Positions 51,516 through 59,728 of a DNA stretch of 64,000 bases are shown here, in pieces. The stretch is from the NCBI GenBank assembly GCA_025058835.1, contig JANXEI010000001.1:190561-254560 (forward strand), read 5' to 3'. The translations under genes and the position numbers were made by a program. Origin of the DNA: Acidilobaceae archaeon. Lineage in GTDB: Archaea > Thermoproteota > Thermoprotei_A > Sulfolobales > Acidilobaceae. The notes under the pieces are model-generated. The model saw only the letters and a list, made by a program, of their open reading frames with translations, did no database searches and was not told the DNA's origin. Within the stretch, counting starts at the first letter, position 1, and each line of letters begins with the position of its first letter.

Positions 51516-52381
51516 CCTCTTACCCCCACGCTCTTGAGGAACTTGTAAACGGCAGTGTAGTCCCTCTCAGCTAGACCTGCCTTGCTGGCCAGCTTGAGGA
51601 TTTGAGCAACGCTAGCTGCTACTGGAGACGCTACTCCTTTCTCAGAGGAGGCGTGGCAGAAGTACTCCATGTCCTTAGCTGCGAGCGCCAGCCTGAAGCC
51701 CGTAGGCGCGTCCTCCGTCATCCTGTCATAGTATCTCTCAGCGAGCTCGCGAAAGGCCGTCCTGAGCAGGAGCTCCTTGAGGAGCTTCTGATCAACGCCG
51801 TAAGACTCGGAAAGAGTCATGGACTCTGCCAGGGCTGCAACAAAAGATATGAGTAGGTTGTTGTATGCTAACTTGAGGGCCGCGGCCTTGCCTATCTCTT
51901 CTGACACATAGATCACCTCACTGGAGAGGACATCCACCGCAGCCCTAGCTAACCTGAGACACCTCTGGGGGCCTGAAACGATGGTTATTGCTTTCCCCTC
52001 CCTGAGGACCCTGGGACCGCCTAGCACAGGGGTCTCGAGGTAACAGATGCCCTTCCCCTCGAGCACCTTCGCGGCTGCAGCGCTGCTCCTGGGGGTTACC
52101 GTAGAATAGTTTGCTAGCACCAGCCCATCAGCCCTGGGGAGAGCTGAGACCACCTGGAGAAGGGCCTCGTCGTCGGCAAGGAAGGCGAGCGCTACCTCCG
52201 CCCTCCCCACGGCCTCTGCGAGGTTTGCGTAGAAGTTCAGCCCCAGCTCTTTTGCCACCCTCTCTCCCCTCTCCACGCTCCTGTTCCACAAGGAGACGTC
52301 GAAGCCCACCGCCTTCAGCCGAAAGGCTGCAGCGCTCCCCATGAGCCCTGAGCCAAGTACTGCTACCCTCATCCCCTGCAC
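51512..52381 (-). CDS. Beta-hydroxyacid dehydrogenase (3-hydroxyisobutyrate dehydrogenase family)
   Basis: A 289-residue NAD(P)-dependent enzyme. The Rossmann motif VLGSGLMGSAAAFRL is at 8-22, the substrate motif region is ETPVLGGPRVLREGKAI, and the catalytic lysine lies in GKAAALKLAYNNLL. Family members oxidise 3-hydroxyisobutyrate, tartronate semialdehyde or glyoxylate/succinic semialdehyde; I cannot pick one. Start GTG 52381 or ATG 52372. Convergent with XPB and divergent from the NMD3 operon. Confidence 0.88.
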   Translation of the reverse strand: MQGMRVAVLGSGLMGSAAAFRLKAVGFDVSLWNRSVERGERVAKELGLNFYANLAEAVGRAEVALAFLADDEALLQVVSALPRADGLVLANYSTVTPRSSAAAAKVLEGKGICYLETPVLGGPRVLREGKAITIVSGPQRCLRLARAAVDVLSSEVIYVSEEIGKAAALKLAYNNLLISFVAALAESMTLSESYGVDQKLLKELLLRTAFRELAERYYDRMTEDAPTGFRLALAAKDMEYFCHASSEKGVASPVAASVAQILKLASKAGLAERDYTAVYKFLKSVGVRG

Positions 52382-52415
52382 CTCTAGAAAGGGGCTTCGA
52401 AAACCTTTAACCTAG

Positions 52416-52424
52416 AAATATAAT
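52416..52424 (+). promoter_or_regulatory. TATA box of the NMD3-aIF1A-RIO1-Dim2 operon
   Basis: AAATATAAT lies 28-36 bases before the ATG at 52452, and a GGGGTGGGG site sits within the short leader. Confidence 0.5.
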
Positions 52425-52451
52425 GTAAAAACGCTCAGAAGGGGTGGGGAA

Positions 52452-53525
52452 ATGGGCAGGATCTGCCCGAGGTGTGGGAGCGAGAGGGGACCCTTCATCG
52501 GCCCCCTCTGCTCACGCTGTTTCAGCGAAGTGTACAGAGTTGCGGAGCTGCCAGAGGAGCTAGAGCTGAGATATTGTCGTTCCTGCGGCGCCTACAAGCT
52601 CCTCGGCGAGTGGGTCTCTGGGCCCGGCGAGGAGGGGGAAGCGGTGAGAGAGTACGCGATACTGGTCCTCGGGCAGAAGGCAAAGCCTTCTGTGCACCTC
52701 GACGAGGTCTCTGTGAGGGACGCTGTAACTAGGTACGAGGGCCATGGCGCGTACACGGTCCTAGTAAAGGTGAGGGGGAGGAGGGGGGACGCGGAGGTAG
52801 AGGAGGAGAGGAAAGTGCGGGTGAAGGTGCTGGCACAGCTCTGTCCCTCCTGCCTAAAGCGCAAGTCCGGCACAGGCCACCAAGCAGTCATTCAGATCAG
52901 GCCTCTCATAGGGAGGCTCAGCGAGGAGTACAGGAGAGAGATAGAGGCCCTGCTGGGGACCTCGGAGGAGAGGCTGAGGAGCGCCGTGATCTCGTTGGAG
53001 ACCCTCAAGGAGGGGATAGACGTGACGGTGGAGGACCAGAGCGCTGCGAGGATATTAGCAAACAAGATCAAGGGGAGGTTTGGGGGCTTTGTGAGCGAGT
53101 CCTTCAAGCTAAAGAGCATAAGAGGGGGGGAGAGGAGGGGCGTGCTGAGTATATCCACCAGGATCGTGAACGCAGAGCCCGGGAGCCTCCTTGCATATGG
53201 AAGTCAGAGGGTCTTGTTTGCCGGCATAGGCAGGGGGAGAGTCATCTTGCTCGACGCGTACAGCGGGGAGGTCATGGAGAGAGATTTGGAGGAAGTGAGC
53301 AAGTACAAGTTCGCAGAGGAGAGCCCTCCTGGGGAGCTCATGAGGCTAAGGTACTTGGGGGAGGGAGAGGGCGAGCTCCTCTTCCAGGACGAGGAGGGGA
53401 GGGTTCTGGAGTTCTCGAGAGAGGCAGTGAGGATGATCTCCGGAAGGTTGAGACAGGGGCAGAACTATATGGCTTATTTACTTGAGAACGCCCTCTATCT
53501 TATGGGCGAGGGCTTTGAAGGATAA
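52452..53525 (+). CDS. nmd3: NMD3, 60S/50S subunit maturation or export adaptor homologue
   Basis: A 357-residue archaeal NMD3. The N-terminal zinc-binding region holds C5, C8, C20 and C23 (CPRCGS, CSRCF), CRSCGAYK and CPSCLKRKSG; the rest is the NMD3 beta-barrel region with SFKLKSIRGGERRGVLSISTRI. In eukaryotes NMD3 escorts the large subunit; the archaeal protein is a ribosome biogenesis or quality factor. First gene of a run with aIF1A, RIO1 and a Dim2-type protein, which strengthens a ribosome role. Confidence 0.93.
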   Translation: MGRICPRCGSERGPFIGPLCSRCFSEVYRVAELPEELELRYCRSCGAYKLLGEWVSGPGEEGEAVREYAILVLGQKAKPSVHLDEVSVRDAVTRYEGHGAYTVLVKVRGRRGDAEVEEERKVRVKVLAQLCPSCLKRKSGTGHQAVIQIRPLIGRLSEEYRREIEALLGTSEERLRSAVISLETLKEGIDVTVEDQSAARILANKIKGRFGGFVSESFKLKSIRGGERRGVLSISTRIVNAEPGSLLAYGSQRVLFAGIGRGRVILLDAYSGEVMERDLEEVSKYKFAEESPPGELMRLRYLGEGEGELLFQDEEGRVLEFSREAVRMISGRLRQGQNYMAYLLENALYLMGEGFEG

Positions 53526-53844
53526 GGAGGGAGGGGAGAGCAGAAGGCACGACATGCCCCTACCTAGCGCGGAGGAGGGCACCATAATCTGCGTAGTCCA
53601 GAGGCTGGTGGGAGCTGGTTTCGTGGAGGCCCTTTGCACAGATGGAGACTTGTACATGGCTAGGATCCCGGGGAAAATGAGGAGAAAGGTGTGGATCAAG
53701 GAGGGGGACGTGATACTCCTCCTCCCCTGGGGCACGAAGGACAAGAAGGGAGACATAGAGTACAAGTACGAGAAGGACGAGGTAAGAAGGTTACTTGAAG
53801 CAGGACTCATCACAGAGGAGCTCCTCGAGAGCGCAGGTGCGTGA
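53515..53844 (+). CDS. eif1A: Translation initiation factor aIF1A
   Basis: A 109-residue S1-like OB-fold protein that binds the small subunit A site during initiation. LPSAEEGTIICVVQ, DGDLYMARIPGKMRRKVWIKEGDVILLLPW and KGDIEYKY match the family. TTG at 53515 is chosen: it gives the usual charged N-terminal tail (KDKEGGESRRHDMPLP) and follows CGAGGGC; ATG at 53554 would remove that tail. It overlaps the NMD3 end by 11 bases and the RIO1 start by four (GTGA). Confidence 0.92.
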   Translation: MKDKEGGESRRHDMPLPSAEEGTIICVVQRLVGAGFVEALCTDGDLYMARIPGKMRRKVWIKEGDVILLLPWGTKDKKGDIEYKYEKDEVRRLLEAGLITEELLESAGA

Positions 53845-54614
53845 AGCTGAGAAGGAAGGTAAGACACATAAGCAGGGAAAAGGAGAGGAGGCTGAAGGAC
53901 GAGGACCTTTTCGAGGTAGTAGAGGAGGTCTTCGACTCCCTTACAATGGGAATAATCTATAGGTTGTACAACAAGGGGATCATAAAGGACCTGAAGGGAG
54001 TGGTGAGCTCTGGCAAGGAGGCGAGGGTGTACTGGGCAAAGGGGGAGGGCGGCAAGGACATTGCAGTAAAGATCTACCTGGTGAGCACCTCTGACTTCAG
54101 GAGGAGCATAAAGAAGTACATAGAGGGCGACCCGCGCTTCGAGTCCATACCCGAGAACAACTTCCGCTTCCTCATATATGAGTGGGCAAAGAAGGAGTTC
54201 AGGAACCTTAAGAGGATGAAGGAGGCAGGGGTGAGGGTGCCGAGCCCCATAGCCGTTATGGGGAACGTGCTCGTGATGGAGTTCTTGGGGGAGGAGGGAT
54301 ACAGGGCCCCGCTCCTCTACGAGGCCGAGGAGAACCTGGAGCACATCTACGAGGACTTGATGAACCAGCTGAGGCTTATGGTGTGTAGAGCAGAGCTCGT
54401 GCATGCAGATCTCAGCGAGTACAACGTAATGGTCTGGAGAGGAGAGCCTTGGATAATAGATGTGTCGCAAGCCGTGGAGCTGAGCCACCCTCGTGCGCTA
54501 GAGTTCCTCAGGAGGGATATAGAGAACTTATCCCTCTTCTTCTCCAAGAAGTTGGGGAGGGAGTTCCCGCAGGAGTTCAGAGGTGAGGTAGAGGAGTGCG
54601 TGATGAAGGCATAA
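53841..54614 (+). CDS. rio1: RIO1-type serine kinase/ATPase
   Basis: A 257-residue atypical kinase in small-subunit maturation. The nucleotide loop is SSGKEARVYWA (about 56-66), the lysine is in AVKIY, the catalytic loop is HADLSEYN and the metal loop is IDVSQAVE; this order and the N-terminal helix mark RIO1 rather than RIO2, which has a winged helix. GTG start overlaps the aIF1A stop; the 3' end overlaps the Dim2-type gene by 19 bases. Confidence 0.95.
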   Translation: MKLRRKVRHISREKERRLKDEDLFEVVEEVFDSLTMGIIYRLYNKGIIKDLKGVVSSGKEARVYWAKGEGGKDIAVKIYLVSTSDFRRSIKKYIEGDPRFESIPENNFRFLIYEWAKKEFRNLKRMKEAGVRVPSPIAVMGNVLVMEFLGEEGYRAPLLYEAEENLEHIYEDLMNQLRLMVCRAELVHADLSEYNVMVWRGEPWIIDVSQAVELSHPRALEFLRRDIENLSLFFSKKLGREFPQEFRGEVEECVMKA

Positions 54615-55162
54615 GGCAGAGGCTCTATGTGAAGATACCTCCGGAGAGGCTGGGGGCAGTCATAGGAGAGGAGGGGAGGGTGAAGAGGGAGATCGAGGAG
54701 AGGCTGGACGTGAGCATAAAGGTGGACAGCGAGAACTCGATGGCCATAATCGAGGGGAGGGAGGGCTCGCAGCCCATAAACGTGATGAAGGCTGGAGAGA
54801 TCATCAAGGCCATATCCTATGGCTTTCCTCCCGAGAAGGCCATGGCTCTCCTGATGGACGACCAGGTGCTAATCTATGTGGACCTGAGGGAGAAGTTGGG
54901 AGACAAGCCGAACCACATAAGGAGGGTGAAGGCAAGGATCATAGGAGAGGAGGGGAGGGCTCGGCGGACTCTGGAGCAGCTCAGCGGAACGTATATCCAG
55001 ATAGGGGAGGACTTCGTAGCCATAGTCGGGGAATACGAGAGGGCGATGGCAGCAAAGGAGGCAGTGGAGATGCTGATAGATGGGAGGGCTCATTCGACGG
55101 TTTACAGGCATCTGGAGAGCCTGATGAGAAGTATTAAGAAGAGGGAGAAGTTCAAACTATAG
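54596..55162 (+). CDS. Dim2/Pno1-type KH-domain protein
   Basis: A 188-residue protein with two KH domains, GxxG loops at GAVIGEEGRVK and ARIIGEEGRARR. This is the archaeal counterpart of Pno1/Dim2, which binds the 3' region of small-subunit rRNA and links initiation factors to late 40S maturation. The GTG at 54596 lies inside rio1. The order aIF1A, RIO1, Dim2-type KH is widely kept in archaea and supports a joint role. Confidence 0.93.
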   Translation: MRDEGIRQRLYVKIPPERLGAVIGEEGRVKREIEERLDVSIKVDSENSMAIIEGREGSQPINVMKAGEIIKAISYGFPPEKAMALLMDDQVLIYVDLREKLGDKPNHIRRVKARIIGEEGRARRTLEQLSGTYIQIGEDFVAIVGEYERAMAAKEAVEMLIDGRAHSTVYRHLESLMRSIKKREKFKL

Positions 55163-55169
55163 GGTCAGG

Positions 55170-56075
55170 ATGTACAGAGAGGCTTACGTGATCAGCTCCC
55201 CCCTCCGCTTTGGCGGGATGGAGAAGAGCAGGCAGAAGGCTCTCATATCTATACTCGGCGTTCCCCTTGACAGCACCGCCTCTTTCAGGCCAGGCCAAAG
55301 GTTCGGCCCGCTCCACGTGAGAGCCGTCTCCCCTGAGCTCGAGTCGAATGCCTACGCAGCTGATGGATACCTGGAGGAGGTGCCCTTCTTTGACGAGGGC
55401 GACATCGCTGTGTCCCACGGCGACGTGGCGGAGACGCTGGAGAGGATATCGAGGGTCGTGCAGGAGCTGCTCGCGGAAGGGAAAAGGATAGCCCTCGTCG
55501 GAGGAGAGCACACAATAACAGTAGGGGCGCTCAAGGGCGCGAAGGCTTTCGGCCTGAGGCCCTGTCTTGTGGTGCTAGACGCGCACCTAGACCTGAGGGA
55601 CGACTACCTCGGCGTTAGGTTCGGGCATGCCAGCACCTTCCGCCGCGCCCTCGAGCTGCTGGGAGAGGTGCCCATAGTGTACATAGGCTCGAGAGCATTC
55701 GTGAGGGAAGAAATAGCTCTGGCGAAGTCGAGGCCTAACATAATGCTGCTCACCCCTCGGAGCATTGAGAGCCTCGGGCTAGCCAACGTGATCGGTAGCG
55801 CCAGGAGGGCTCTTTCGGAGTGCAAGAAAGTGTACTTCTCCATAGACATGGACGTTTACGATCCCGCATATGCGCCTGGCGTAGGCAACCCGGAACCGTC
55901 AGGGCTATCGCCTAGAGAGGTGCTCCCCCTCCTCTCGAGCCTAGTGGACGAGAGGTTCATAGGGGTTGACGTAGTAGAGCTCTCCCCTCCTTACGATGCC
56001 GGAGGAGTAACGGCAGTGCTCGCTGCTAAGACCCTCCAGGAAGTCCTCATATCTTTCTCCATTAAAGCCCGCTAG
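55170..56075 (+). CDS. speB: Agmatinase/arginase-family ureohydrolase
   Basis: A 301-residue dimanganese hydrolase. Metal ligands are in GGEHTIT, DAHLDLRD and SIDMDVYDPAYAPG, and VVELSPPYD follows; these fit agmatinase, giving putrescine and urea from agmatine for polyamine synthesis. Arginase or formiminoglutamase activity cannot be excluded by eye. ATG at 55170, seven bases after the Dim2-type gene, probably the last gene of that operon. Stop shared in CTAG with Rpo12. Confidence 0.92.
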   Translation: MYREAYVISSPLRFGGMEKSRQKALISILGVPLDSTASFRPGQRFGPLHVRAVSPELESNAYAADGYLEEVPFFDEGDIAVSHGDVAETLERISRVVQELLAEGKRIALVGGEHTITVGALKGAKAFGLRPCLVVLDAHLDLRDDYLGVRFGHASTFRRALELLGEVPIVYIGSRAFVREEIALAKSRPNIMLLTPRSIESLGLANVIGSARRALSECKKVYFSIDMDVYDPAYAPGVGNPEPSGLSPREVLPLLSSLVDERFIGVDVVELSPPYDAGGVTAVLAAKTLQEVLISFSIKAR

Positions 56076-56314
56076 ATAGCCCTGACCTTCTTCAGGTGAC
56101 CAGAGGCGCGCGGGGCCCTCAGCTTAGAGAATATTCTCTGACCGCAGTTAGGGCACATGAGGTTGGGGAGAGCAACGAGCTCGTCCATAGAGACTATCTT
56201 TCCGCAGTTCACGCAAACGTAATGGACTGGGACTGGCTTTATGCCGTAGGGGAGAGCCTCAAGGCTTTCCTCCTCGACCTCCTCCTCCCTCTCCTTTCTC
56301 CTCGACATTCGCAT
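56072..56314 (-). CDS. rpo12: RNA polymerase subunit Rpo12 (RpoP)
   Basis: An 80-residue protein whose C-terminal half, VCVNCGKIVSMDEL and MCPNCGQRIFSKLRAP, is the zinc-ribbon of archaeal Rpo12/eukaryotic Rpb12, which ties together the Rpo3-Rpo10-Rpo11 assembly platform. The acidic/basic N-terminal extension of about 30 residues is longer than usual. ATG at 56314 or 56308. Divergent from aIF1. Confidence 0.9.
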   Translation of the reverse strand: MRMSRRKEREEEVEEESLEALPYGIKPVPVHYVCVNCGKIVSMDELVALPNLMCPNCGQRIFSKLRAPRASGHLKKVRAI

Positions 56315-56393
56315 CCCCTAGCTCACAAAAGATAAAGCTTAAATACATAGGAAGGGTTAGTAAAGGCGAGTAAGTAGGGTGGTCAAATCAGTT

Positions 56394-56693
56394 ATGCCGG
56401 GCGAGTGCAGCGGTCTCCCCCCGGAGATATGTGAACAGCTTGGGATGGAAGAACAAGTAGTGAAGGTAAGGCTCGAGAAGAGGAGGTTCGGGAGGGAGGT
56501 CACCATTGTGGAAGGGTTGGAGGGAAGCGGCTACGACCTCGAGGAGCTCGCCTCTAAACTCAAGTCGAAGCTTGCAGTGGGCGGCACAGCAAAAGACGGG
56601 AGAATAGAGCTACAGGGAGACCACAGGATGAGGGTTAAGAAGATACTTGTAGAGATAGGCGTGCCAGAGGAGAACATCATCGTTATTTACTAG
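56394..56693 (+). CDS. Translation initiation factor aIF1 (SUI1)
   Basis: A 99-residue SUI1-fold factor that guards start-codon selection. [10 protein letters not shown], the basic loop [41 protein letters not shown] and the terminal strand match aIF1. ATG 56394 gives the standard N-terminus and has GGGTGGT upstream; GTG at 56379 is an alternative. A TATA-like CTTAAATA lies near 56338-56345. Shares a CTAG stop with the convergent gene. Confidence 0.94.
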   Translation: MPGECSGLPPEICEQLGMEEQVVKVRLEKRRFGREVTIVEGLEGSGYDLEELASKLKSKLAVGGTAKDGRIELQGDHRMRVKKILVEIGVPEENIIVIY

Positions 56694-57850
56694 GCTCTCT
56701 CAGGAACGGGTTTTTTGAGCCTCCTCTTGTAGATAGCGACGGCTAGGGCTGCAATAGCAAGGATCAGCAAGAAGGTGGGCAACAGCTGTATAAGGGAGAG
56801 GCCTCCCTGTGGGGCCTCTAACTCCATCGCTAGGATCAGTGCCCTTCCCCCCCTCTCCCCTCCTATAACGATCCCAGTCGCAGCCGCAGCGGAGGACGTC
56901 GGGCCCAGCCCTTTAGCCACTTCAGTGAGGTTATAGGATCTAATCAAGCGAGGATCTGGGCCTTGCATATCGTAGAGCGCTAGGACTGGGCCCTTGGGAG
57001 AGGCAAGGGAGACGGCGACTCCTCCGGGGATGGAAGTCACGCTAGTGGCAACTCCAGGGAGGTCAGGGAGGAGAGAGTAGGAGACCTGGAGGAGATCAGT
57101 GGAGGAAAAGAGGAGCTTCATGACCATGGGCACGCCGTCGAGCCTGCCTACGACGGCATAGATACCCCTACTCGCTTCTACGCAGTCGAGAACCTCTGGC
57201 TGTACCCCCTCGAAGTCCAGGCTGTAGTTGCCGACCACATCCCCCAGCTGGCTCACTAGGGTGACGACGACGCTCCTCTCCCCGACGCCTACTGCAAGGA
57301 GCCTGTCCTCGGGGGCCCGGAGAAGGCACCTATACCCCTGATCTCCGCTCCCCCCTCTTTCCTCAAGGGACCAGGACGTTGCTCCGTCGACTCTCGCTAT
57401 GAGGTAATCGAGGTCCGTTAGGAACGAGTAGGAAGCTCCTGCAATGTACATAGCTCCGCCGATCTCCACCACATCGTAGGGGTAGAAGCGAGGGAAGAGG
57501 GAGGTCCTTCTCTCTACAACGATCTCTCCCCTCTCCCCTACTGTCAGCTTCACAAGGCTGTTGTTCATCCCCTTCCTCACGTTCACCACTACAGAGATCC
57601 CTTTCTCTCCAGCCCAAGCGCTGAGGACGCTCACGTTGCCCTTGAGGTCCACGCTGTTGAACCATATCCTGGAGCCCCCAGGGCCATATTTACCTACGGT
57701 AAGGTAGCTCCCTCTTTTCCCTACTGCATACACTCCGTCGGAAACGACCACCGCTTCAAGCCTCCCTAGCTCTGCGTCCTCCCTCTGCCAGTTGAGTATG
57801 AGGGTGAGCTGAGCTAAGGAGATGAGGAGGAGGGCTAGGACAGCCTTCAT
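56690..57850 (-). CDS. Membrane-anchored beta-propeller-like protein
   Basis: A 386-residue protein with an N-terminal signal peptide or anchor (1-18), a long repetitive beta domain facing outward (recurring GGxYxAGxS or GVxVxLxS-type strands consistent with a propeller) and a C-terminal membrane helix (about 358-376) followed by a basic tail. I do not recognise a specific family. The ATG start overlaps the stop of the AbrB-PhoU gene as ATGA. Coupling to a regulator of phosphate type might point to an outer-surface sensor; that is speculation. Confidence 0.75.
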   Translation of the reverse strand: MKAVLALLLISLAQLTLILNWQREDAELGRLEAVVVSDGVYAVGKRGSYLTVGKYGPGGSRIWFNSVDLKGNVSVLSAWAGEKGISVVVNVRKGMNNSLVKLTVGERGEIVVERRTSLFPRFYPYDVVEIGGAMYIAGASYSFLTDLDYLIARVDGATSWSLEERGGSGDQGYRCLLRAPEDRLLAVGVGERSVVVTLVSQLGDVVGNYSLDFEGVQPEVLDCVEASRGIYAVVGRLDGVPMVMKLLFSSTDLLQVSYSLLPDLPGVATSVTSIPGGVAVSLASPKGPVLALYDMQGPDPRLIRSYNLTEVAKGLGPTSSAAAATGIVIGGERGGRALILAMELEAPQGGLSLIQLLPTFLLILAIAALAVAIYKRRLKKPVPERA

Positions 57851-58746
57851 CTACCCCTCTCCTCTGCTATGCTAACGCAGATCAGGCTATGTCCCATTAT
57901 CTGATAGAGCTTGACCACGTCGAGAAGGCGGGCAGCAAGCGGATCGTTGCTCTCTCCCCTGAGCTCCTCCTCCAACTTCCCAGCCTTTTCCACTAGCTCC
58001 TCAGCCCTCTTTATGTTAGGGATGGTGCTGGCCGCTAGCGCTGCAAGATCTGCAAAGTCGATGGCTATCCTTGCCAACTTGAGACTCCTGACCCTCTCTC
58101 TGATAGCCCTCTCGGCAACATCTAGCATTATCCAGTCGGCAAACAAGAACAGGGTGAGCAGAGAGAGCGAAAGGAACGAGACGGAGTTCCTCTCGCTAGC
58201 CAGATGGACATAGAGGAACCTCTCTGATAGAGAACGGAGGGCATGAGATTGGGAGCTTATGTCCTCCAGCTCCCTCAGCTCTGCGGCTCCCTCGAAGGCT
58301 CGGGAGAGGAGAAGAGCGATTTGGGAGGAGAGGTAGGAGACCTTGTTCAGTAGATCTCTCAAGCTGATCTTGTTGATGTCGAGAACCACCTTCACTTCCA
58401 CCTGACCCTTCTCGTTCACGCCTACGATGGCGCCCGGCAGCCTTTCGACGCTCCTCTGGAGCTCTGCGGGCAGAGTCCCCTCATGAAATAGGATCCTGTC
58501 GTAGCCGAGGATGTAGGCGCAGGGGAGCACGTATCTGCTCATCGCCCTCCTCCCCTCAATCCTTATGTCGTTGTCCTCCTTCCTCACGAGCGGCTTGATC
58601 CTGAGGCTCTCCCCCTCTGGGAGCACAAGAACGGCATCGCCCGGCTTGAGCCCCATCTTTTCCGTCCACTTCTTTGGGAGGCTAACTACAAGGCTGCTCT
58701 GACCCAGCCTTAGAACTCTCCTCTCCTCCGCGTCCCCGCGCTCCAA
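57847..58746 (-). CDS. AbrB domain fused to PhoU-like domain
   Basis: A 299-residue protein with an N-terminal SpoVT/AbrB-type domain (about 8-52; RVLRLGQSSLVVSLPKKWTEKMGLKPGD) and PhoU-like helical bundle repeats (about 115-297). Such archaeal fusions are annotated as phosphate uptake regulators; no phosphate transporter is adjacent. Start TTG at 58746 lies close to a TATA-like element (58761-58768) shared with the divergent radical SAM gene, suggesting a nearly leaderless message. Operon with the membrane-anchored protein. Confidence 0.87.
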   Translation of the reverse strand: MERGDAEERRVLRLGQSSLVVSLPKKWTEKMGLKPGDAVLVLPEGESLRIKPLVRKEDNDIRIEGRRAMSRYVLPCAYILGYDRILFHEGTLPAELQRSVERLPGAIVGVNEKGQVEVKVVLDINKISLRDLLNKVSYLSSQIALLLSRAFEGAAELRELEDISSQSHALRSLSERFLYVHLASERNSVSFLSLSLLTLFLFADWIMLDVAERAIRERVRSLKLARIAIDFADLAALAASTIPNIKRAEELVEKAGKLEEELRGESNDPLAARLLDVVKLYQIMGHSLICVSIAEERGR

Positions 58747-58760
58747 ATCCTATGCCTGAA

Positions 58761-58768
58761 TTTATATG
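58761..58768. promoter_or_regulatory. Shared TATA-like element between AbrB-PhoU and radical SAM genes
   Basis: TTTATATG reads as a box in both directions: about 34-41 bases before the ATG at 58802 on plus and 15-22 before the TTG at 58746 on minus. The minus spacing is short, so its use there is less sure. Confidence 0.4.
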
Positions 58769-58801
58769 CCCTTGGTAGGAGTTAAAAAGCAGAGGCAATT
58801 G

Positions 58802-59728
58802 ATGAGGGGGGACGAGAGGAAAGGGCTGTTCATAGGAGAGCTAGCGAGGGGGTGCCAGCTCTGCTTCCCCGGCGCAAAGGCAGTCATATTTGTTACGGGA
58901 ACCTGCGACGACGCGTGCTTCTACTGCCCTGTAAGCAGGGAAAGACTATACCGCGACGTCATGTGGGTGAACGAGGAGCCCGTGAGCTCCCTGGAGGAGC
59001 TGGTGATAGAGGTACAGAGAATGGGGGCGAGGGGGGCTAGCATCACCGGCGGTGATCCGCTAACTGCCCTCGACAGAGTGGTGGGGGTGTTGATGGCTCT
59101 GAAGGAGAACCTGGGGGAGGACTTCCATGTGCACCTGTACACCACCGGGAGGCAGGCGACACATGAGGCCTTGAGGGCCCTCAGAAGGGCAGGGCTAGAC
59201 GAGATAAGGTTCCACCCCACTAGCCCAGCTTTTGTGAAGGCCGTGGGGAGGGCAAGGGAAGTGGGCCTTCAAGCTGGGGTAGAGATCCCCATAGCCCCTC
59301 GCATGGAGGAGTGGGCAAAGGGGATCATCGAGCGGGCGATGAAGCTCGGGGCCTCTTTCGTTAACTTGAACGAGATGGAGATAGCCGAGCCAAACGCCAG
59401 AGCCCTCTTGGCGAGGGGGTACAGGGAGAGCAGGAGGAGGCCCTTCGTTGTAGAGGGGGCTTACGAAGCAGCGCTGAGGGTGCTCGAGTGGGCGCAGGAG
59501 AAGGGTTATCCTGTACACTTCTGCCCAGCCAGCTTCAAGGACTCAGTCCAGACCAGAAACCGCTTCAGGAGGCTGGCGGAGCTGGACAGGCGTTGGTACG
59601 AGGAGCCGACTCCGGAGGGGACGCTCAGGTGGACAGAGGAGATAGGGGGGAAGAGGGTGGTAGTGGAGGCCCACCCGACGCGGGAGAGGACTAGGGTGGA
59701 GCTAGGAGAGGAACCTCCTTACGACTAA
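58802..59728 (+). CDS. Radical SAM protein of unknown substrate
   Basis: A 308-residue radical SAM enzyme with cluster motif CDDACFYC and downstream SITGGDPLTALDR (SAM-binding GGDP). An additional pair, GCQLCFPGAKAV, precedes the core and is typical of an archaeal subgroup with no assigned reaction. ATG at 58802 is preferred over 58766, which lies within the probable TATA box. The last 27 bases overlap the convergent hisS. The FCPASFKDSVQ segment near the C-terminus supplies a further cysteine. Confidence 0.83.
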   Translation: MRGDERKGLFIGELARGCQLCFPGAKAVIFVTGTCDDACFYCPVSRERLYRDVMWVNEEPVSSLEELVIEVQRMGARGASITGGDPLTALDRVVGVLMALKENLGEDFHVHLYTTGRQATHEALRALRRAGLDEIRFHPTSPAFVKAVGRAREVGLQAGVEIPIAPRMEEWAKGIIERAMKLGASFVNLNEMEIAEPNARALLARGYRESRRRPFVVEGAYEAALRVLEWAQEKGYPVHFCPASFKDSVQTRNRFRRLAELDRRWYEEPTPEGTLRWTEEIGGKRVVVEAHPTRERTRVELGEEPPYD

